A stretch of DNA of 64,000 bases, taken from assembly GCF_002192455.1 (NCBI RefSeq), contig NZ_CP021744.1:7340501-7404500 (forward strand), read 5' to 3'. The notes below the pieces were generated by a model that was given only the letters and a program-made list of their open reading frames with translations, was not told the origin of the DNA and made no database searches. The stretch's first letter is position 1. Each line of letters begins with the position of its first letter. Shown piece by piece: positions 31,627 through 41,102 of the stretch. Source of the stretch: Streptomyces albireticuli (GTDB lineage: Bacteria > Actinomycetota > Actinomycetes > Streptomycetales > Streptomycetaceae). The position numbers were made by a program, and so were the translations under genes.

Positions 31627-33249
31627 ATGACGCCCGTACACCGCCGGCCCCGGATCCCCCTCCTGTCCGGCCCCGGACCCCGCCCGCGCCTGCCCCGCGC
31701 CGCCACGGTCTCCCTGCCGCTCGCCGCCGCCACCGTGCTGGCCCAAGGCCTCGCCGGCTGCGCCGGTCCCGACGAGAAGGCGGCCGCCGGGCCGGACACC
31801 GACTCCTACTACGAGCAGAGCGTCTCCTGGAAGCCCTGCGCCCAGGAGCGCGACCGGGAGGTCGACCGGGAGACGGACAAGTCCGACACCCGGGCCGAGT
31901 GCGGCTGGCTCAAGGTCCCGTACACCTACGCCGACCCCGGCAAGGGCGAACTGCGGCTCGCGGTCATGCGCTACCGCACCCGGGACCAGGACCACCGGGC
32001 CGGCTCCCTCGTGGTGAACTTCGGCGGCCCCGGAGAGTCCGGCCTCAAACAGCTCACGGCCTACGGCCCCGACGGCTTCAGCAAGGCCGGGACCCGCTAC
32101 GACCTGGTCACCTTCGACCCGCGCGGCGTCGGCGCCAGCTCCCCGGTCCGCTGCGACGACGACCGCGACCCCCGCCGCACCGGCGAGGACGGCACCAGCC
32201 GCGCCGGCATGGCCGACTACCTCGCCGCCCAGGAGAAGGCCCTCAAGCGCTGCCGCACCGAGCCCGGCAGCGTCCTGCCGTACGTCGGCACCGTCAACAC
32301 CGCCCGCGACCTGGACGTGCTGCGCGCCGCCCTGGACGAGGACCGGCTGCACTACCTCGGCTACTCCTACGGCAGCCGGCTCGGCGCGGTCTACGCCCAC
32401 CACTTCCCCGGCAAGGTCGGCCGGATGGTCATGGACGGCGTCGACGAACCGGCCCCCGACATGAAGGAGACGACGCTCGCCCAGACGGCCGCCTACCACA
32501 AGGCGCTGCGCCACGCCGTCGACACCTGCACCCGGAAGGGCGACGAGGACTGTGTGCTCGGCGCCGACACCGACGACGCCATGGAGGAGATCGAGGAGGC
32601 CTTCGACGAGCTCGACGACGAGCCGCGCGACTGGCCCGACGGCCGGCGGCTCGACCGCGACACCGCCGTCGCCGAGACCATGGGCCTGCTGCGCTCCCGG
32701 GCCGGGCTGCCCGAGGTGCCGAACCTGCTGGCCGCCCTCGTCCACCACGTGCGCCCCGGCGAGTCCGCCACGATGGCCCGCGCCGCCGCCGAGCGCGCCG
32801 ACGGCAAGGGCGCGGACGGCAGGTACGACAACTCCGACGACGCGCTGACCGCCATCAACTGCGCCGACACCGCCGGCCGGTACCGCACCGAGGACGTCCT
32901 CGACGCCTACGACGACTTCGTCCGGGCCTCGCCCGTGTTCGGCCCGTCCATGGCCGCGGGCATGGCCCTGTGCACCGGCTGGCCCGGGGCCGGCGACGAC
33001 GCCGCCCGCGACGTCGGCGCCCCCGGCGCCCCGAAGATCCTCATGCACACCAGCGAGTACGACCCGGCCACCCCGGTCGACTGGCTGCCCCGGATGGCCC
33101 GGGCGGTCGGCCCGGCGGCGGTCACCATGACGGACCCGGGCGGCGGGCACAGCGTCTACGGCTCCGCGGACGCCGCCTGCGTCAACGAGCGCATCGACGC
33201 GTTCCTGCTGGACGGCACCCTGCCGCGGGACGGCACCCGGTGCACCTGA
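31627..33249 (+). CDS. Secreted tripeptidyl-aminopeptidase-like alpha/beta hydrolase
   Basis: The protein has 540 residues. An export signal ends in the lipobox-like LAGCAG near residue 40. The alpha/beta-hydrolase fold shows VNFGGPGESG (oxyanion region), FDPRGVG, nucleophile Ser247 in GYSYGSRLG, an aspartate in SEYDPATP and a histidine in GGGHSVYG. Streptomyces Tap/SlpD/SlpE peptidases have this architecture and cut tripeptides from protein N-termini outside the cell. It starts 22 nt after the MFS gene. It converges with the phosphatase gene at 33277. Confidence 0.88.
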   Translation: MTPVHRRPRIPLLSGPGPRPRLPRAATVSLPLAAATVLAQGLAGCAGPDEKAAAGPDTDSYYEQSVSWKPCAQERDREVDRETDKSDTRAECGWLKVPYTYADPGKGELRLAVMRYRTRDQDHRAGSLVVNFGGPGESGLKQLTAYGPDGFSKAGTRYDLVTFDPRGVGASSPVRCDDDRDPRRTGEDGTSRAGMADYLAAQEKALKRCRTEPGSVLPYVGTVNTARDLDVLRAALDEDRLHYLGYSYGSRLGAVYAHHFPGKVGRMVMDGVDEPAPDMKETTLAQTAAYHKALRHAVDTCTRKGDEDCVLGADTDDAMEEIEEAFDELDDEPRDWPDGRRLDRDTAVAETMGLLRSRAGLPEVPNLLAALVHHVRPGESATMARAAAERADGKGADGRYDNSDDALTAINCADTAGRYRTEDVLDAYDDFVRASPVFGPSMAAGMALCTGWPGAGDDAARDVGAPGAPKILMHTSEYDPATPVDWLPRMARAVGPAAVTMTDPGGGHSVYGSADAACVNERIDAFLLDGTLPRDGTRCT

Positions 33250-33276
33250 CCGGAGGCGCCGGGCGGGCGCCAACGG

Positions 33277-35756
33277 TCAGTCCGGCGTCCCGGGGGCGGC
33301 CGGCAGCGCCTGCTCGGCCCAGATCGTCTTGCCGTCGGCAGTGAACCGGGTTCCCCAGCGCTCGGTGAGCTGGGCGACCAGCAGCAGGCCCCGGCCGCCC
33401 TCGTCGAACACCCGGGCCCGCCGCATCCGCGGCGAGGTGCTGCTGGCGTCCGACACCTCGCAGATCAGCGCGGCGACGTCGCGGATCAGCCGCAGCCGGA
33501 TGGGCGCGTAGGCGTACCGCACGGCGTTGGTCACCAGCTCGCTGACGACCAGTTCGGTGGTGAACGACAGCTCCTCCAGCCCCCACGCGGCCAGCTGTTC
33601 CGAGGCGCGCTTGCGGGCGTCGGCGACGGCGGCCCGGTCGGCGGGCAGCTCCCAGTCGCGGACGTGCGCGGAGCCCAGGGAGCGGGTGCGGGCGAGCAGC
33701 AGCGCGATGTCGTCGGCGGGCCGCTCCGCCCGGTCGGGCAGCAGCGCGGCGAGCACGGCGTCACAGGTGGACTCCAGCGGCGCGGCCGGCCCGGACAGGG
33801 TCCCGCGCAGCGTCTCCAGGCCGGCGCCGATGTCGTGGTCGCGCCCCTCGACGAGCCCGTCGGTGTAGAGCGCCAGCAGGCTGCCCTCCGGCAGCTCCAG
33901 CTCGGCGGACTCGAAGGGCAGCCCGCCCAGGCCGAGCGGGGGACCGCTCGGGATGTCCAGATAGCGGGCGGCGCCCTCGGGGTGACCAGCAGGGGCGCCG
34001 GATGGCCCGCCCGGGCCATGACGCACCGCCGGGACACCGGGTCGTACACCACGTACAGGCAGGTCGCGCCCGTCTCCCGGACGGCGTGCGCGCCGGGTCC
34101 CGCGGCCTCCACCGCCTGGTCCTGCGCCAGCTGGATCACCAGGTCGTCCAGATGGGTGAGGAGCTCGTCGGGCGCCAGGTCGAGGTCGGCGAGGGTGCGC
34201 AGGGCGGCGCGCAGCCGGCCCATGACGGCGGAGGCCTGGAGGCCGTGGCCCACGACGTCGCCGACGACGAGCGCGACGCGGGCCCCGGACAGCGGGATCA
34301 CGTCGAACCAGTCGCCGCCGATGCCGGCCTGGGAGCCGGCGGGCAGATACCGGGAGGTGACCTCGACCGCGCCCTGTTCGGGCAGCCGGCTGGGCAGCAG
34401 GTTGCGCTGGAGGGTGAGCGCGACCTCGCGCTCCAGGGCGTACCGCCGGGCGTTGTCGAGGCAGGTGCCGGCCCGGGCGGCGATCTCCTCGGCGAGCAGC
34501 ACGTCGTCGGCGTCGAAGCCCGCGTCGGCGCCCTCGGCGGGGTCGAACGCGCCGACCGCGCCGGGGCCCCGGTGGAGGACGAACGTGACCACCCCGAGCA
34601 CGGTGCCGCGCGCGCTCAGCGGCACGGCGAGGACGGACCAGACGCCCCGGGCCAGGACGTCGTCGGGGAGCGCGGGGGTGCCCGCCAGCCAGGCGCGCAG
34701 CGCCGGGTCGTCGGCGTGGCGCAGGCACGGCAGGCCGGAGGCCAGGGCGCGGGCCGGTGGCGAGTGCGGCGGATAGGTGTGCGCGGCGCCCGGGCCGGCC
34801 GCGCCCGTCACGGGGGCGCCGGAGGAGCGGCGGGCGGCGGCGCGGCGCAGCGTGGCGGCGCCCGTGTCGTCGTCGCGGCGGGGTTCGTCGCCCTGGGCGA
34901 CGGACTCCAGGAGGTCGACGCCGGTGAAGTCGGCGAAACCGCCGGTGGTGACCTCCGTCAGCTCCTCGGCGGTGCGGGTCACGTCCAAGGTGGTGCCGAT
35001 CCGCGCCCCCGCGTCGTTCACCAGCGCCAGCCGTTTCCGGGCCCAGTACTGCTCGGTGCGGTCGAGTGCCGCGAGGGACACCCCGCGCACCGTGCCCGCG
35101 GCGTCCTTGAGCGGGGTGAAGAAGGAGGCCCAGGCGCGTTCGCGGGATTCGCCGGGCGCCCGGAAATAGGCGTCCGTGCGGATGGGCTCGCCGGTGCGCA
35201 GGACCTCGTCCATCATCCGGCCGAATTCCTCGAACGGCGGGCCGGGGTGGATCTCCGCGAGGCGCAGCCCCAGAATCTCCCTCTCCGGGCGGCCGGAGAT
35301 ACGGATCATTTCGTCGTTGGCGCCCGCGAGACGATTCTCGTGGTCGTAGACGGAGGCCGCGATGGGGGACTGGGTGTACGCCCATTCCCGGAGCGGATCA
35401 GCCGGTTCCGCCCGGGGGTCGCGACCGTCCGGCGCGGGGGCCAGGAGCAGCCACAGCACGGTGTCCGGGCCGCTGCGGCACGGGCAGGCGCGCACGGGGA
35501 TCCGTACGGTGTCGCCACCCCGGTGACGGGCCCGGACGGTGCCGCTCCACTCCTGGTGCCGGACCAGGGCGGTACGGGCCGGGCCGGGCAGCGGGGCGGC
35601 CAGCAGGCCGGCGGCGGGGCGGCCGACGATCTCGTCGGGGGACCAGCCGAGCCACTGCCGGGCGGCGGGGCTCCAGAGGGTGACGGCGCCGGCCGCGTCG
35701 ACGGCGGCGACCGGGACCGCCGCCGCGGGGGCAGGGGGGTCGGCATAGGCGTCCAT
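33277..35756 (-). pseudogene. Frameshifted PAS-PAS-GAF-SpoIIE phosphatase with ATPase domain
   Basis: Two frames together encode a multidomain protein of about 826 residues: PAS (about 10-100), PAS (about 130-250), GAF (about 260-445), SpoIIE/PP2C phosphatase (about 450-680; GGDWFDVIPL, GDVVGHGLQA) and a C-terminal RsbW-like ATPase (about 690-826; SELVTNAVRYA, GGRGLLLV). The frame breaks at 33979-33982, a run of four G on the plus strand; a fifth would restore VTPEGAARYLD and join the halves exactly. Everything else is intact, so this is either a sequencing or assembly slip in a homopolymer or a very recent mutation. Intact homologues control anti-sigma/anti-anti-sigma switches. The start is at ATG 35754-35756. 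Confidence 0.85.
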
Positions 35757-35955
35757 CGGCGCTCATCTCGGTTCTCGGTGCGCGGCGGGCCGTCCGCCGC
35801 CGTCTCCGTTCCGGCTGTCTCCTCCGTCCCCCTTCATTATCTTTCCCACCGGTATGACCGCCCACGCGTCGGCTGGGCAAGGCCGTGCGCCGGGGGCGTC
35901 CCGGTGGCGCGAATGACCGCTGGTCAGTCGCGTCACCGGGATGCTCCGTGCCAGG

Positions 35956-36444
35956 TCAGGCGGGCAGCTGTGCCTCGATGGCCCGGACGACCTCGTCCGC
36001 CTCGGGCTCCACGCGCGGGCGGAACCGGCCCACGATCTCGCCCTCCGGGGAGAGCAGGAACTTCTCGAAGTTCCACTGGACGTCACCGGCCTCGCCCGCC
36101 GCGTCCCGCGTCCGCGTCAGCTCGGTGTACAGCGGGTGGCGGCCGTCGCCGTTGACGTCCGCCTTCTCGAACAGCGGGAAGCTGACGCCGTACGTCGCCG
36201 AGCAGAAGGCCGCGATCTCCTCGGCCGAGCCCGGCTCCTGCCCCGCGAACTGGTTGCTGGGGAAGCCGAGCACGGTGAAGCCGCGCGCGGCGTAGCGCTG
36301 CTGGAGCCGCTCCAGCCCCTCGTACTGCGGGGTGAGCCCGCACTTGGACGCCACGTTCACCACCAGCAGCGCCTTGCCGCGGTGGTCGGCCAGGGAAGCG
36401 GGCTCGCCGGAGAGGGTGCGCAGCGGAATGTCGTACAGACTCAT
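35956..36444 (-). CDS. Glutathione-peroxidase family thiol peroxidase
   Basis: The protein has 162 residues. Peroxidatic Cys35 is in VASKCGLTPQ, and the rest of the tetrad is visible in FPSNQFAGQEPG and VQWNFEKFL. It has cysteine rather than selenocysteine. Actinobacterial members usually work with thioredoxin or mycothiol because glutathione is absent. The family reduces hydrogen and lipid peroxides in the cytoplasm. It is a single-gene unit with a strong start and a complete length. Confidence 0.95.
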   Translation of the reverse strand: MSLYDIPLRTLSGEPASLADHRGKALLVVNVASKCGLTPQYEGLERLQQRYAARGFTVLGFPSNQFAGQEPGSAEEIAAFCSATYGVSFPLFEKADVNGDGRHPLYTELTRTRDAAGEAGDVQWNFEKFLLSPEGEIVGRFRPRVEPEADEVVRAIEAQLPA

Positions 36445-36754
36445 GGGGAACTCCTCGGGCGGAAATGGGATGACACGCGCTCATGACGCGTGCGCGTTCT
36501 CGTCAACCGTCCCGGTGGGCCCGCTCTTCCCGCGCGTTTCCGGTGGGGTGACCCTCGTGAATGAGCCGTACCGCAGATCCCCTGACACCGGCACCAGTCG
36601 GTCGGATACGGAGAAATTCCAACTACTTACGATCGAGTTGCTACGGAATTGAGACAGTCATGGGCGATCCGGCCCTGGTGCCCATGACATCCTGAGCCGT
36701 CACAGTTCTGCCGGACGGGATCGGCGGACGTCCGGGGATTACGAGGATGCACCA
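36445..36754. promoter_or_regulatory. Divergent promoter region, locally AT-richer
   Basis: This 310-nt gap lies between glutathione peroxidase and the ATP-grasp pair. The stretch around 36595-36655 (AATTCCAACTACTTACGATC and onward) is unusually AT-rich, as expected for promoters. Short frames here (for example about 31 codons ending at 36652) use rare codons and are probably not translated. No certain -35/-10 pair is assigned. Confidence 0.45.
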
Positions 36755-37651
36755 ATGAGAATCTGCTTCCTGGTGGAGGAGCAGTACCGGCACGACGGCA
36801 TGCCGGTGGACGTCATCCGCCAACTCTCCGCATGGGGTCACCGGGTGGACGTGCTCCGCCCCGGGGGCTCGCTCCTGAAGCTTTCGGAGACCGTGCGGGC
36901 GGGCGAACACGACGCGTGGGTGCTCAAGACGGTGTCCGGCGGACCCGGCCTCACCCTCCTGGAGGCCGCCGCGAACGTCGGCCTGACCACCGTCAACGAC
37001 GCCCGGTCGATCCGCGGGGTGCGCGACAAGGCGCTGGCCGCGGTCATCGCGGAACACCACGGCCTGCCGGTGCCCGTCACCTACGCCGCCGCCCGGCCCG
37101 AGGAGTTCGCGGAGATACCCGACGCCGCGTACCCACTGGTCGTCAAGCCCGCCGACGGCAGCTCCGGGCGGGCCGTCCGCCTGGTGCCGTCCCCGGACCG
37201 GCTGCCCACCGCCGGCGAGGAGGGCATGGGCGGCATGCTGATAGCCCAGCCCTACGTGCCCAACTCCGGCGTCGACCTCAAGGTGTACTGCGTCGACGGC
37301 GAGCTCTACGCGACCGAGCGCTGCTCCCTGCTGCACCCCGGGCAGCCGGTCCGTGAGCGCCAGGTGCCGCTCACCGCCGAGGTGGCGGCCATCGCCACCG
37401 AGGTCGGCGCCGTCTTCGGCCTCGACCTGTACGGACTGGACATCGTGCGCGGCCCGGACGGGCCCGTGCTCGTGGACGTCAACGACTTCCCGAGCTTCCG
37501 TCAGGTGCCCGACGCCGTGGCCCGGGTGGCGTGGGCGATCCTGCGGCTGGCCGACGCCGGCCCGACCCGCGCCGGCGCGGCCGCGACCGCACCGGGCCCG
37601 GCCCCCTTCGCGCCGGACCGGACGGCCGCCCCGGTCGGCGGCGCCGCGTGA
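36755..37651 (+). CDS. ATP-grasp ligase, RimK-like
   Basis: The protein has 298 residues. After an N-terminal Rossmann-like part (MRICFLVEEQYRHDG), the ATP-grasp core shows VNDARSIRGVRDKALA, the lysine strand YPLVVKPADGSSGRAV, LIAQPYVPN, and metal ligands in GLDIVRGPDGPVLVDVNDFPSF. RimK-like enzymes form an amide between an acyl phosphate and an amine. The C-terminal 30 residues are low-complexity Ala/Pro. The stop overlaps the start of a second ATP-grasp gene (GTGA), so the pair probably works together. Substrates are unknown. Confidence 0.85.
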   Translation: MRICFLVEEQYRHDGMPVDVIRQLSAWGHRVDVLRPGGSLLKLSETVRAGEHDAWVLKTVSGGPGLTLLEAAANVGLTTVNDARSIRGVRDKALAAVIAEHHGLPVPVTYAAARPEEFAEIPDAAYPLVVKPADGSSGRAVRLVPSPDRLPTAGEEGMGGMLIAQPYVPNSGVDLKVYCVDGELYATERCSLLHPGQPVRERQVPLTAEVAAIATEVGAVFGLDLYGLDIVRGPDGPVLVDVNDFPSFRQVPDAVARVAWAILRLADAGPTRAGAAATAPGPAPFAPDRTAAPVGGAA

Positions 37652-38505
37652 GCGAGCGTGTGACCGACCGCATGAGGATCTGCCTGCTGACGCCCGCCCC
37701 GGACCACCCGCTGCTGGCCGCCGCCACCGCCCTGCTGACCCCGCGCCACCAGGTGGAGTGGCAGGACCCCGACGACCCCGGGACACCGGACCCGGCGCTC
37801 GCGCCCCAGGGCCTCGCCGACGTCTACCTGCTCAAGACCCGCACCCCGCGGGCCCTCGCCCACGCCCGGCGCCTGGAGGAGCTCGGCGCGCCCGTGCTGA
37901 ACTCGGCGGCCGCCACCGCGCTCGTCCAGGACCGCACCGCCATGGCGGAGACCGCCCTGCGGGCCGGGCTCCCGTTCGTCACGACCGACACGGCGCCCAC
38001 GCTCGCGCACCTCCTGGACCGAGGCGCCCCGGCGTACCCCGTGGTCGTCAAGAGCCGCCACAGCCGCCGCCACGACCTGGTGGCCCGCGCCGACGACGCG
38101 GCCGCGCTGCGGGCGCTGGCCGGGCGCTGGGCCGACGAGCCGGTGGTCGTCCAGCCGTTCTCCGCGAACAGCGGCTGGGACCACAAGCTCTGGGTCGTCG
38201 GGGACCGCGTCTTCGCCGGTCTCCGCCGCTCCGAGCTGGCCACCCCCGTACCCGGCGGGACCCGGCCGCTCACCGCCGGCGACCTGCCCGCGTCCTGGCT
38301 GGACGCCGTGCGGGGCGCCGGCGAGGCCTTCGCCCTGGACGTGTACGGCGTCGACCTCCTCGACGTGGCCGGCCGGCCGCTGATCGTCGACGTCAACGCC
38401 TTCCCCGGCATCCGCGGGAGGGAGGGCGCCCCCGAGGCGCTGGCCGCCCTCGCCCTGCGCACGGCCGGGGGCGCCCACGCCCCGCGGGTGCCGGTCGCCG
38501 TCTGA
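37648..38505 (+). CDS. ATP-grasp ligase, partner of preceding gene
   Basis: The protein has 285 residues from GTG 37648, which overlaps the previous stop; ATG 37672 (MRICLLTPAPDH) aligns with the start of the first gene and is the alternative. The core has LNSAAATALVQDRTAMA, YPVVVKSRHSRRHD, VVVQPFSANSGWDHKLWV and YGVDLLDVAGRPLIVDVNAFPG. It is about the same size as its neighbour but quite diverged, so this is an old duplication or a heterodimer. It converges with the deaminase gene 5 nt later. Confidence 0.82.
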   Translation: MSERVTDRMRICLLTPAPDHPLLAAATALLTPRHQVEWQDPDDPGTPDPALAPQGLADVYLLKTRTPRALAHARRLEELGAPVLNSAAATALVQDRTAMAETALRAGLPFVTTDTAPTLAHLLDRGAPAYPVVVKSRHSRRHDLVARADDAAALRALAGRWADEPVVVQPFSANSGWDHKLWVVGDRVFAGLRRSELATPVPGGTRPLTAGDLPASWLDAVRGAGEAFALDVYGVDLLDVAGRPLIVDVNAFPGIRGREGAPEALAALALRTAGGAHAPRVPVAV

Positions 38506-38510
38506 GCCGC

Positions 38511-38972
38511 TCAGGCGCCGATGTCCTCCCGCCACAGCTCGGGACGGTCGCGGACGAACCCGCGCATCAGCTCCGCGCACTCCTCGTCGTCGAGGACCAG
38601 CAGATGGACACCGGCGTCCGCCAGCCACTCGTGGGCGCCGGAGAATGTCGTGGCCTCGCCGATCACCACATGGCCGATGCCGAACTGGCGGATCAGTCCG
38701 GAGCAGTACCAGCACGGCGACAGCGTCGTCACCATCACGGTGCCGCCGTAGCCCGTCCGCCGTCCCGCCGCCCGGAACGCGGCGGTCTCGGCGTGCGTGG
38801 CGGGATCGTCGTCCTGCACCCGCCTGTTGCGCCCGGCGCCGAGCAGCCGCCCGTCCAGCGTGAACAGGGCGGCGCCGATCGGGATCCCTCCTTCGGCGAG
38901 CCCGGTGCGGGCCTGCTCCAGGGCGACCCGCAGCATCCCTCGTGCAGCATCCGTCATGGGGAGATCTGTCAT
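38511..38972 (-). CDS. Zinc-dependent nucleoside/cytosine deaminase
   Basis: The protein has 153 residues. Zinc ligands are His60 in HAETAAF (Glu62 is the proton shuttle) and Cys87/Cys90 in PCWYC. The sequence is closest in style to yeast-type cytosine deaminases (FSGAHEWL, LDDEECAELM near the end). It would hydrolyse the amino group of cytosine or a related pyrimidine. The start at 38970-38972 is preceded by GGGAGGGGG at a long spacing; ATG 38955-38957 is an alternative. Confidence 0.88.
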   Translation of the reverse strand: MTDLPMTDAARGMLRVALEQARTGLAEGGIPIGAALFTLDGRLLGAGRNRRVQDDDPATHAETAAFRAAGRRTGYGGTVMVTTLSPCWYCSGLIRQFGIGHVVIGEATTFSGAHEWLADAGVHLLVLDDEECAELMRGFVRDRPELWREDIGA

Positions 38973-39396
38973 GGGGAGATGCTGCCCCCTCCCGGGCCGC
39001 CTCGCCCGTCGGGAACCGGCCGGGAGGTCCCACCACGGGCCGTTCGCCCGCTCCCGGCGCCCCGGGCCGCTCGCAGGGACGGCCGTACGCGGTACCTGGA
39101 TTCGACCCAACCGCCACACAAGTCCGTCATGTCATGCTAAGGAGATCTTCGCGTAACCCGTCGCCCCGGCGGCCCGTTCACCACACAGACCGGTCCTCGA
39201 CGACAGGGCTGCACCGACCGGCGGCCGTCTCCTGGCGCGATGCCGCGCTGTGACGGCGGGAGACGGCCGCCGCACCTTCGCGAGGCCGCACGCCGCCGGG
39301 CGGAGGAGACCGCATGAGCCTGCCGCGCACGATCCGTGACACCGGCCGGGCACGGCGGAGGACGCCCCGCCGTGCCCGGCCGGGGGACGCCCGCGC
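38973..39396. other. Intergenic region; no intact gene
   Basis: This is GC-rich spacer upstream of the deaminase, running into the decayed NuoB-like sequence. A TAAGGAGATCTTCGCGTAA stretch near 39138-39156 resembles a ribosome site, but the frames after it close quickly. Codons from 39314 (MSLPRTIRDTG) may be the worn N-terminus of the pseudogene that follows. Confidence 0.35.
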
Positions 39397-40140
39397 GTGG
39401 CCGCCGCGCTCGGCGGCCCGGTACAGGTCCGGTGCGTGGACGCCGGCTCGTGCGACGGCCGCGAGACCGGGACCGCCGCGGCCTTCGGCCCCGTCCACGA
39501 CGCGGAGCGGTACGGAGCGCGGCTCGCCGCGTCATCACGCCACGCCGACGTCGCCCTTGTCACCGGCCCGGTGACCCGGAACACGTCCGGGCTGCCGCGG
39601 TGCACGGTGGCCGCCGCCATGCTGACCTCACCGCGCCACGCCGACGTCGCCCCGGTCACCGGCCCGGTGACCCGGAACACGTCCGAGCCGCAGCGGCGCA
39701 CGGTGGCCACCATGCCGCACCCCCGCCCGGTGCCGGCCGCCGGCGCCCTCGCCGTGGGGCTCCTCGCGGCCCTCGCCCTCGTCCGCGTCGCCGCGCGCCG
39801 CGGCCGCAAGCTGTGGGACCGCGGGGGTGGCGCCCCACGGCCCGGACGGCGTACACCGCGACCTCCTTCGCCGAGCCCCTCCAGCGCGTCTTCGGCCACG
39901 TCCTCGCACCCGGGCAAGGCGGCGACGTCACGCCCGTCCACCCGCCTCGTCGGACGGGTGCGCTTCCGGCGGCGCGTCCCCGATCGGATCGAACACCGCC
40001 TCAACCGGCCCCTGATCGCCGCCCTGGACCGGCTCGGCGGGGCCGTGCGCGGGCCGGCCCCCGTCCGCGCGCACCGTTACCTCGGCTACGGCTTCTGCGG
40101 CCTCGTCGCCCTCCTGCTGACGCTGGCGGTGGGCTGGTGA
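39397..40140 (+). pseudogene. Decayed mosaic of NuoB-like and HyfB/NuoL-like fragments
   Basis: The first part reads CVDAGSCDGRETGTAAAFGP then HDAERYGARL and TGPVTRN, matching the NuoB/HycG small subunit of complex-I-like hydrogenases, but an iron-sulfur cysteine is lost (CDGRE where CNGCE is usual). A 96-nt tandem duplication repeats the ADV-VTGPVTRN section. The second part has the C-terminus of a HyfB/NuoL-type membrane subunit, split over frames: TAYTATSFAEPLQRVFG in one frame near 39850-39900 and RVRFRRRVPDRIEHRL to HRYLGYGFCGLVALLL in another. Intact Streptomyces carry such subunits in a single operon; here only rearranged scraps remain. Confidence 0.65.
39541..39732. repeat. 96-nt tandem duplication inside pseudogene
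   Basis: CACGCCGACGTCGCCC begins at 39541 and again at 39637. The two 96-nt units are closely similar and in the same frame, each encoding HADV-x-VTGPVTRNTS. It is a recent in-frame duplication within a NuoB-like fragment. Confidence 0.75.
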
Positions 40141-40192
40141 GCGGGCATCGCGCGTGGGCAACGACCTCTGAACCGGCAGCGCCGGGCGTGGG

Positions 40193-40399
40193 CTACGCGC
40201 GACCGGCTGACGCCTCGCCGCCGTCGGGGGATTCCGGAGCGTCGGGGTCCACGCCGTGCCGGAGCGCCGTCCGCAGGGCGTCGTCCAGCTCGTCCGCCGC
40301 CACGGCCGTGCCGTAGGCGTCACCCTCCGCGCGCGCCAGGGCCAGCGCGGCCCGCGCGTCACGTACCCGCTGCCGCATCGCCTCGGCGAACACGCTCAC
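40193..40399 (-). CDS. Small conserved actinobacterial protein, unknown function
   Basis: The protein has 68 residues, with a GTG start at 40397-40399. It is a strongly helical, alanine-rich N-terminal two thirds (FAEAMRQRVRDARAALALAR, then VAADELDDALRTAL) with an acidic disordered tail. Small proteins of this form recur in Streptomyces, but I know no function. It is convergent with the pseudogene at 39397..40140. Confidence 0.65.
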   Translation of the reverse strand: MSVFAEAMRQRVRDARAALALARAEGDAYGTAVAADELDDALRTALRHGVDPDAPESPDGGEASAGRA

Positions 40400-40569
40400 G
40401 ACAGCCCCCGGATGACCTGGCGCACGGAATGCCTCAAGTCTAGGGGAGAACCGGCCGGTCGGCGCCGGGCGGGAAGGCCCGTCTTACCCGCCGTCCACGC
40501 CGGTCGGCGCGCCGGGAGTGGCCGTGGCGACGGCTGGTGACGGGGTGTCGGGTGGCGGCGGCGAGGGCC

Positions 40570-41019
40570 TCAGGCCGCGCCCTCGACCGTCCAGCCCGGG
40601 ACCTGGAAGCGGGGTGTGATGGAGGCGCTGTCGATCTCCTCGCCGCAGCACCGGCAGACGACGGCGGGGTCGAGGTCGGAGCCGCAGGAGTGCTCGAAGA
40701 CGGTCGGCGCCAGCTCCGCGAGATGACGGTCGCCCCAGCGCATCAGCATGAGGAGGACCGGCCGCAGGTCGTACCCGGAGGGCGTCGGGCAGTACTCGAA
40801 GCGCGCCGGGCGTTCGTTGTACGGCACCTTCTCCAGCACGCCCGCCTCGACCAGGCGGCGCAGCCGGGAGGCGAGGATGTCGCGGGGGGCTCCGGTGTTC
40901 CGCGCGATGGCGTCGAAGCGCCGGACGCCGAAGAAGACCTCGCGCAGCACCAGCAGGGAGTACTTCTCGCCGACCACGCCGAGCGCGTCGGCGATCGAAC
41001 AGGGGCGCGATGTCGTCAT
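40570..41019 (-). CDS. HxlR-family transcriptional regulator
   Basis: The protein has 149 residues. The winged helix CSIADALGVVGEKYSLLVLR and DILASRLRRLVEAGVLEKV is followed by a C-terminal extension with a CRCCGEE cysteine cluster. The N-terminal cysteine (SRPC) is the one conserved in the family. The ATG at 41017-41019 is favoured over an in-frame ATG three codons earlier by the GGGGG before it. It is preceded by a TCCCCAA-CCC-TTGGGGA dyad in its promoter region. It shares its strand with the BKACE gene upstream (84 nt). Confidence 0.87.
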   Translation of the reverse strand: MTTSRPCSIADALGVVGEKYSLLVLREVFFGVRRFDAIARNTGAPRDILASRLRRLVEAGVLEKVPYNERPARFEYCPTPSGYDLRPVLLMLMRWGDRHLAELAPTVFEHSCGSDLDPAVVCRCCGEEIDSASITPRFQVPGWTVEGAA

Positions 41020-41049
41020 GGCCCCCATCGTAAAGCAGCCCGTTTTGCA

Positions 41050-41066
41050 TCCCCAACCCTTGGGGA
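41050..41066. promoter_or_regulatory. 7-bp inverted repeat TCCCCAA-N3-TTGGGGA
   Basis: This perfect dyad lies 31 nt upstream of the HxlR start, overlapping where the -35 element should be. It is a candidate autoregulatory operator. Confidence 0.55.
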
Positions 41067-41102
41067 CAAGGTGAATCCAGGATTCCAACCCGTGTCTCCC
41101 GG

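Noticed and set aside
36562..36693. Short frames (31 and 44 codons) before the ATP-grasp pair, considered as peptide substrates
   Set aside because: They use rare codons such as CTA, TTA and CTT, lack ribosome sites and lie in an AT-richer promoter-like stretch.
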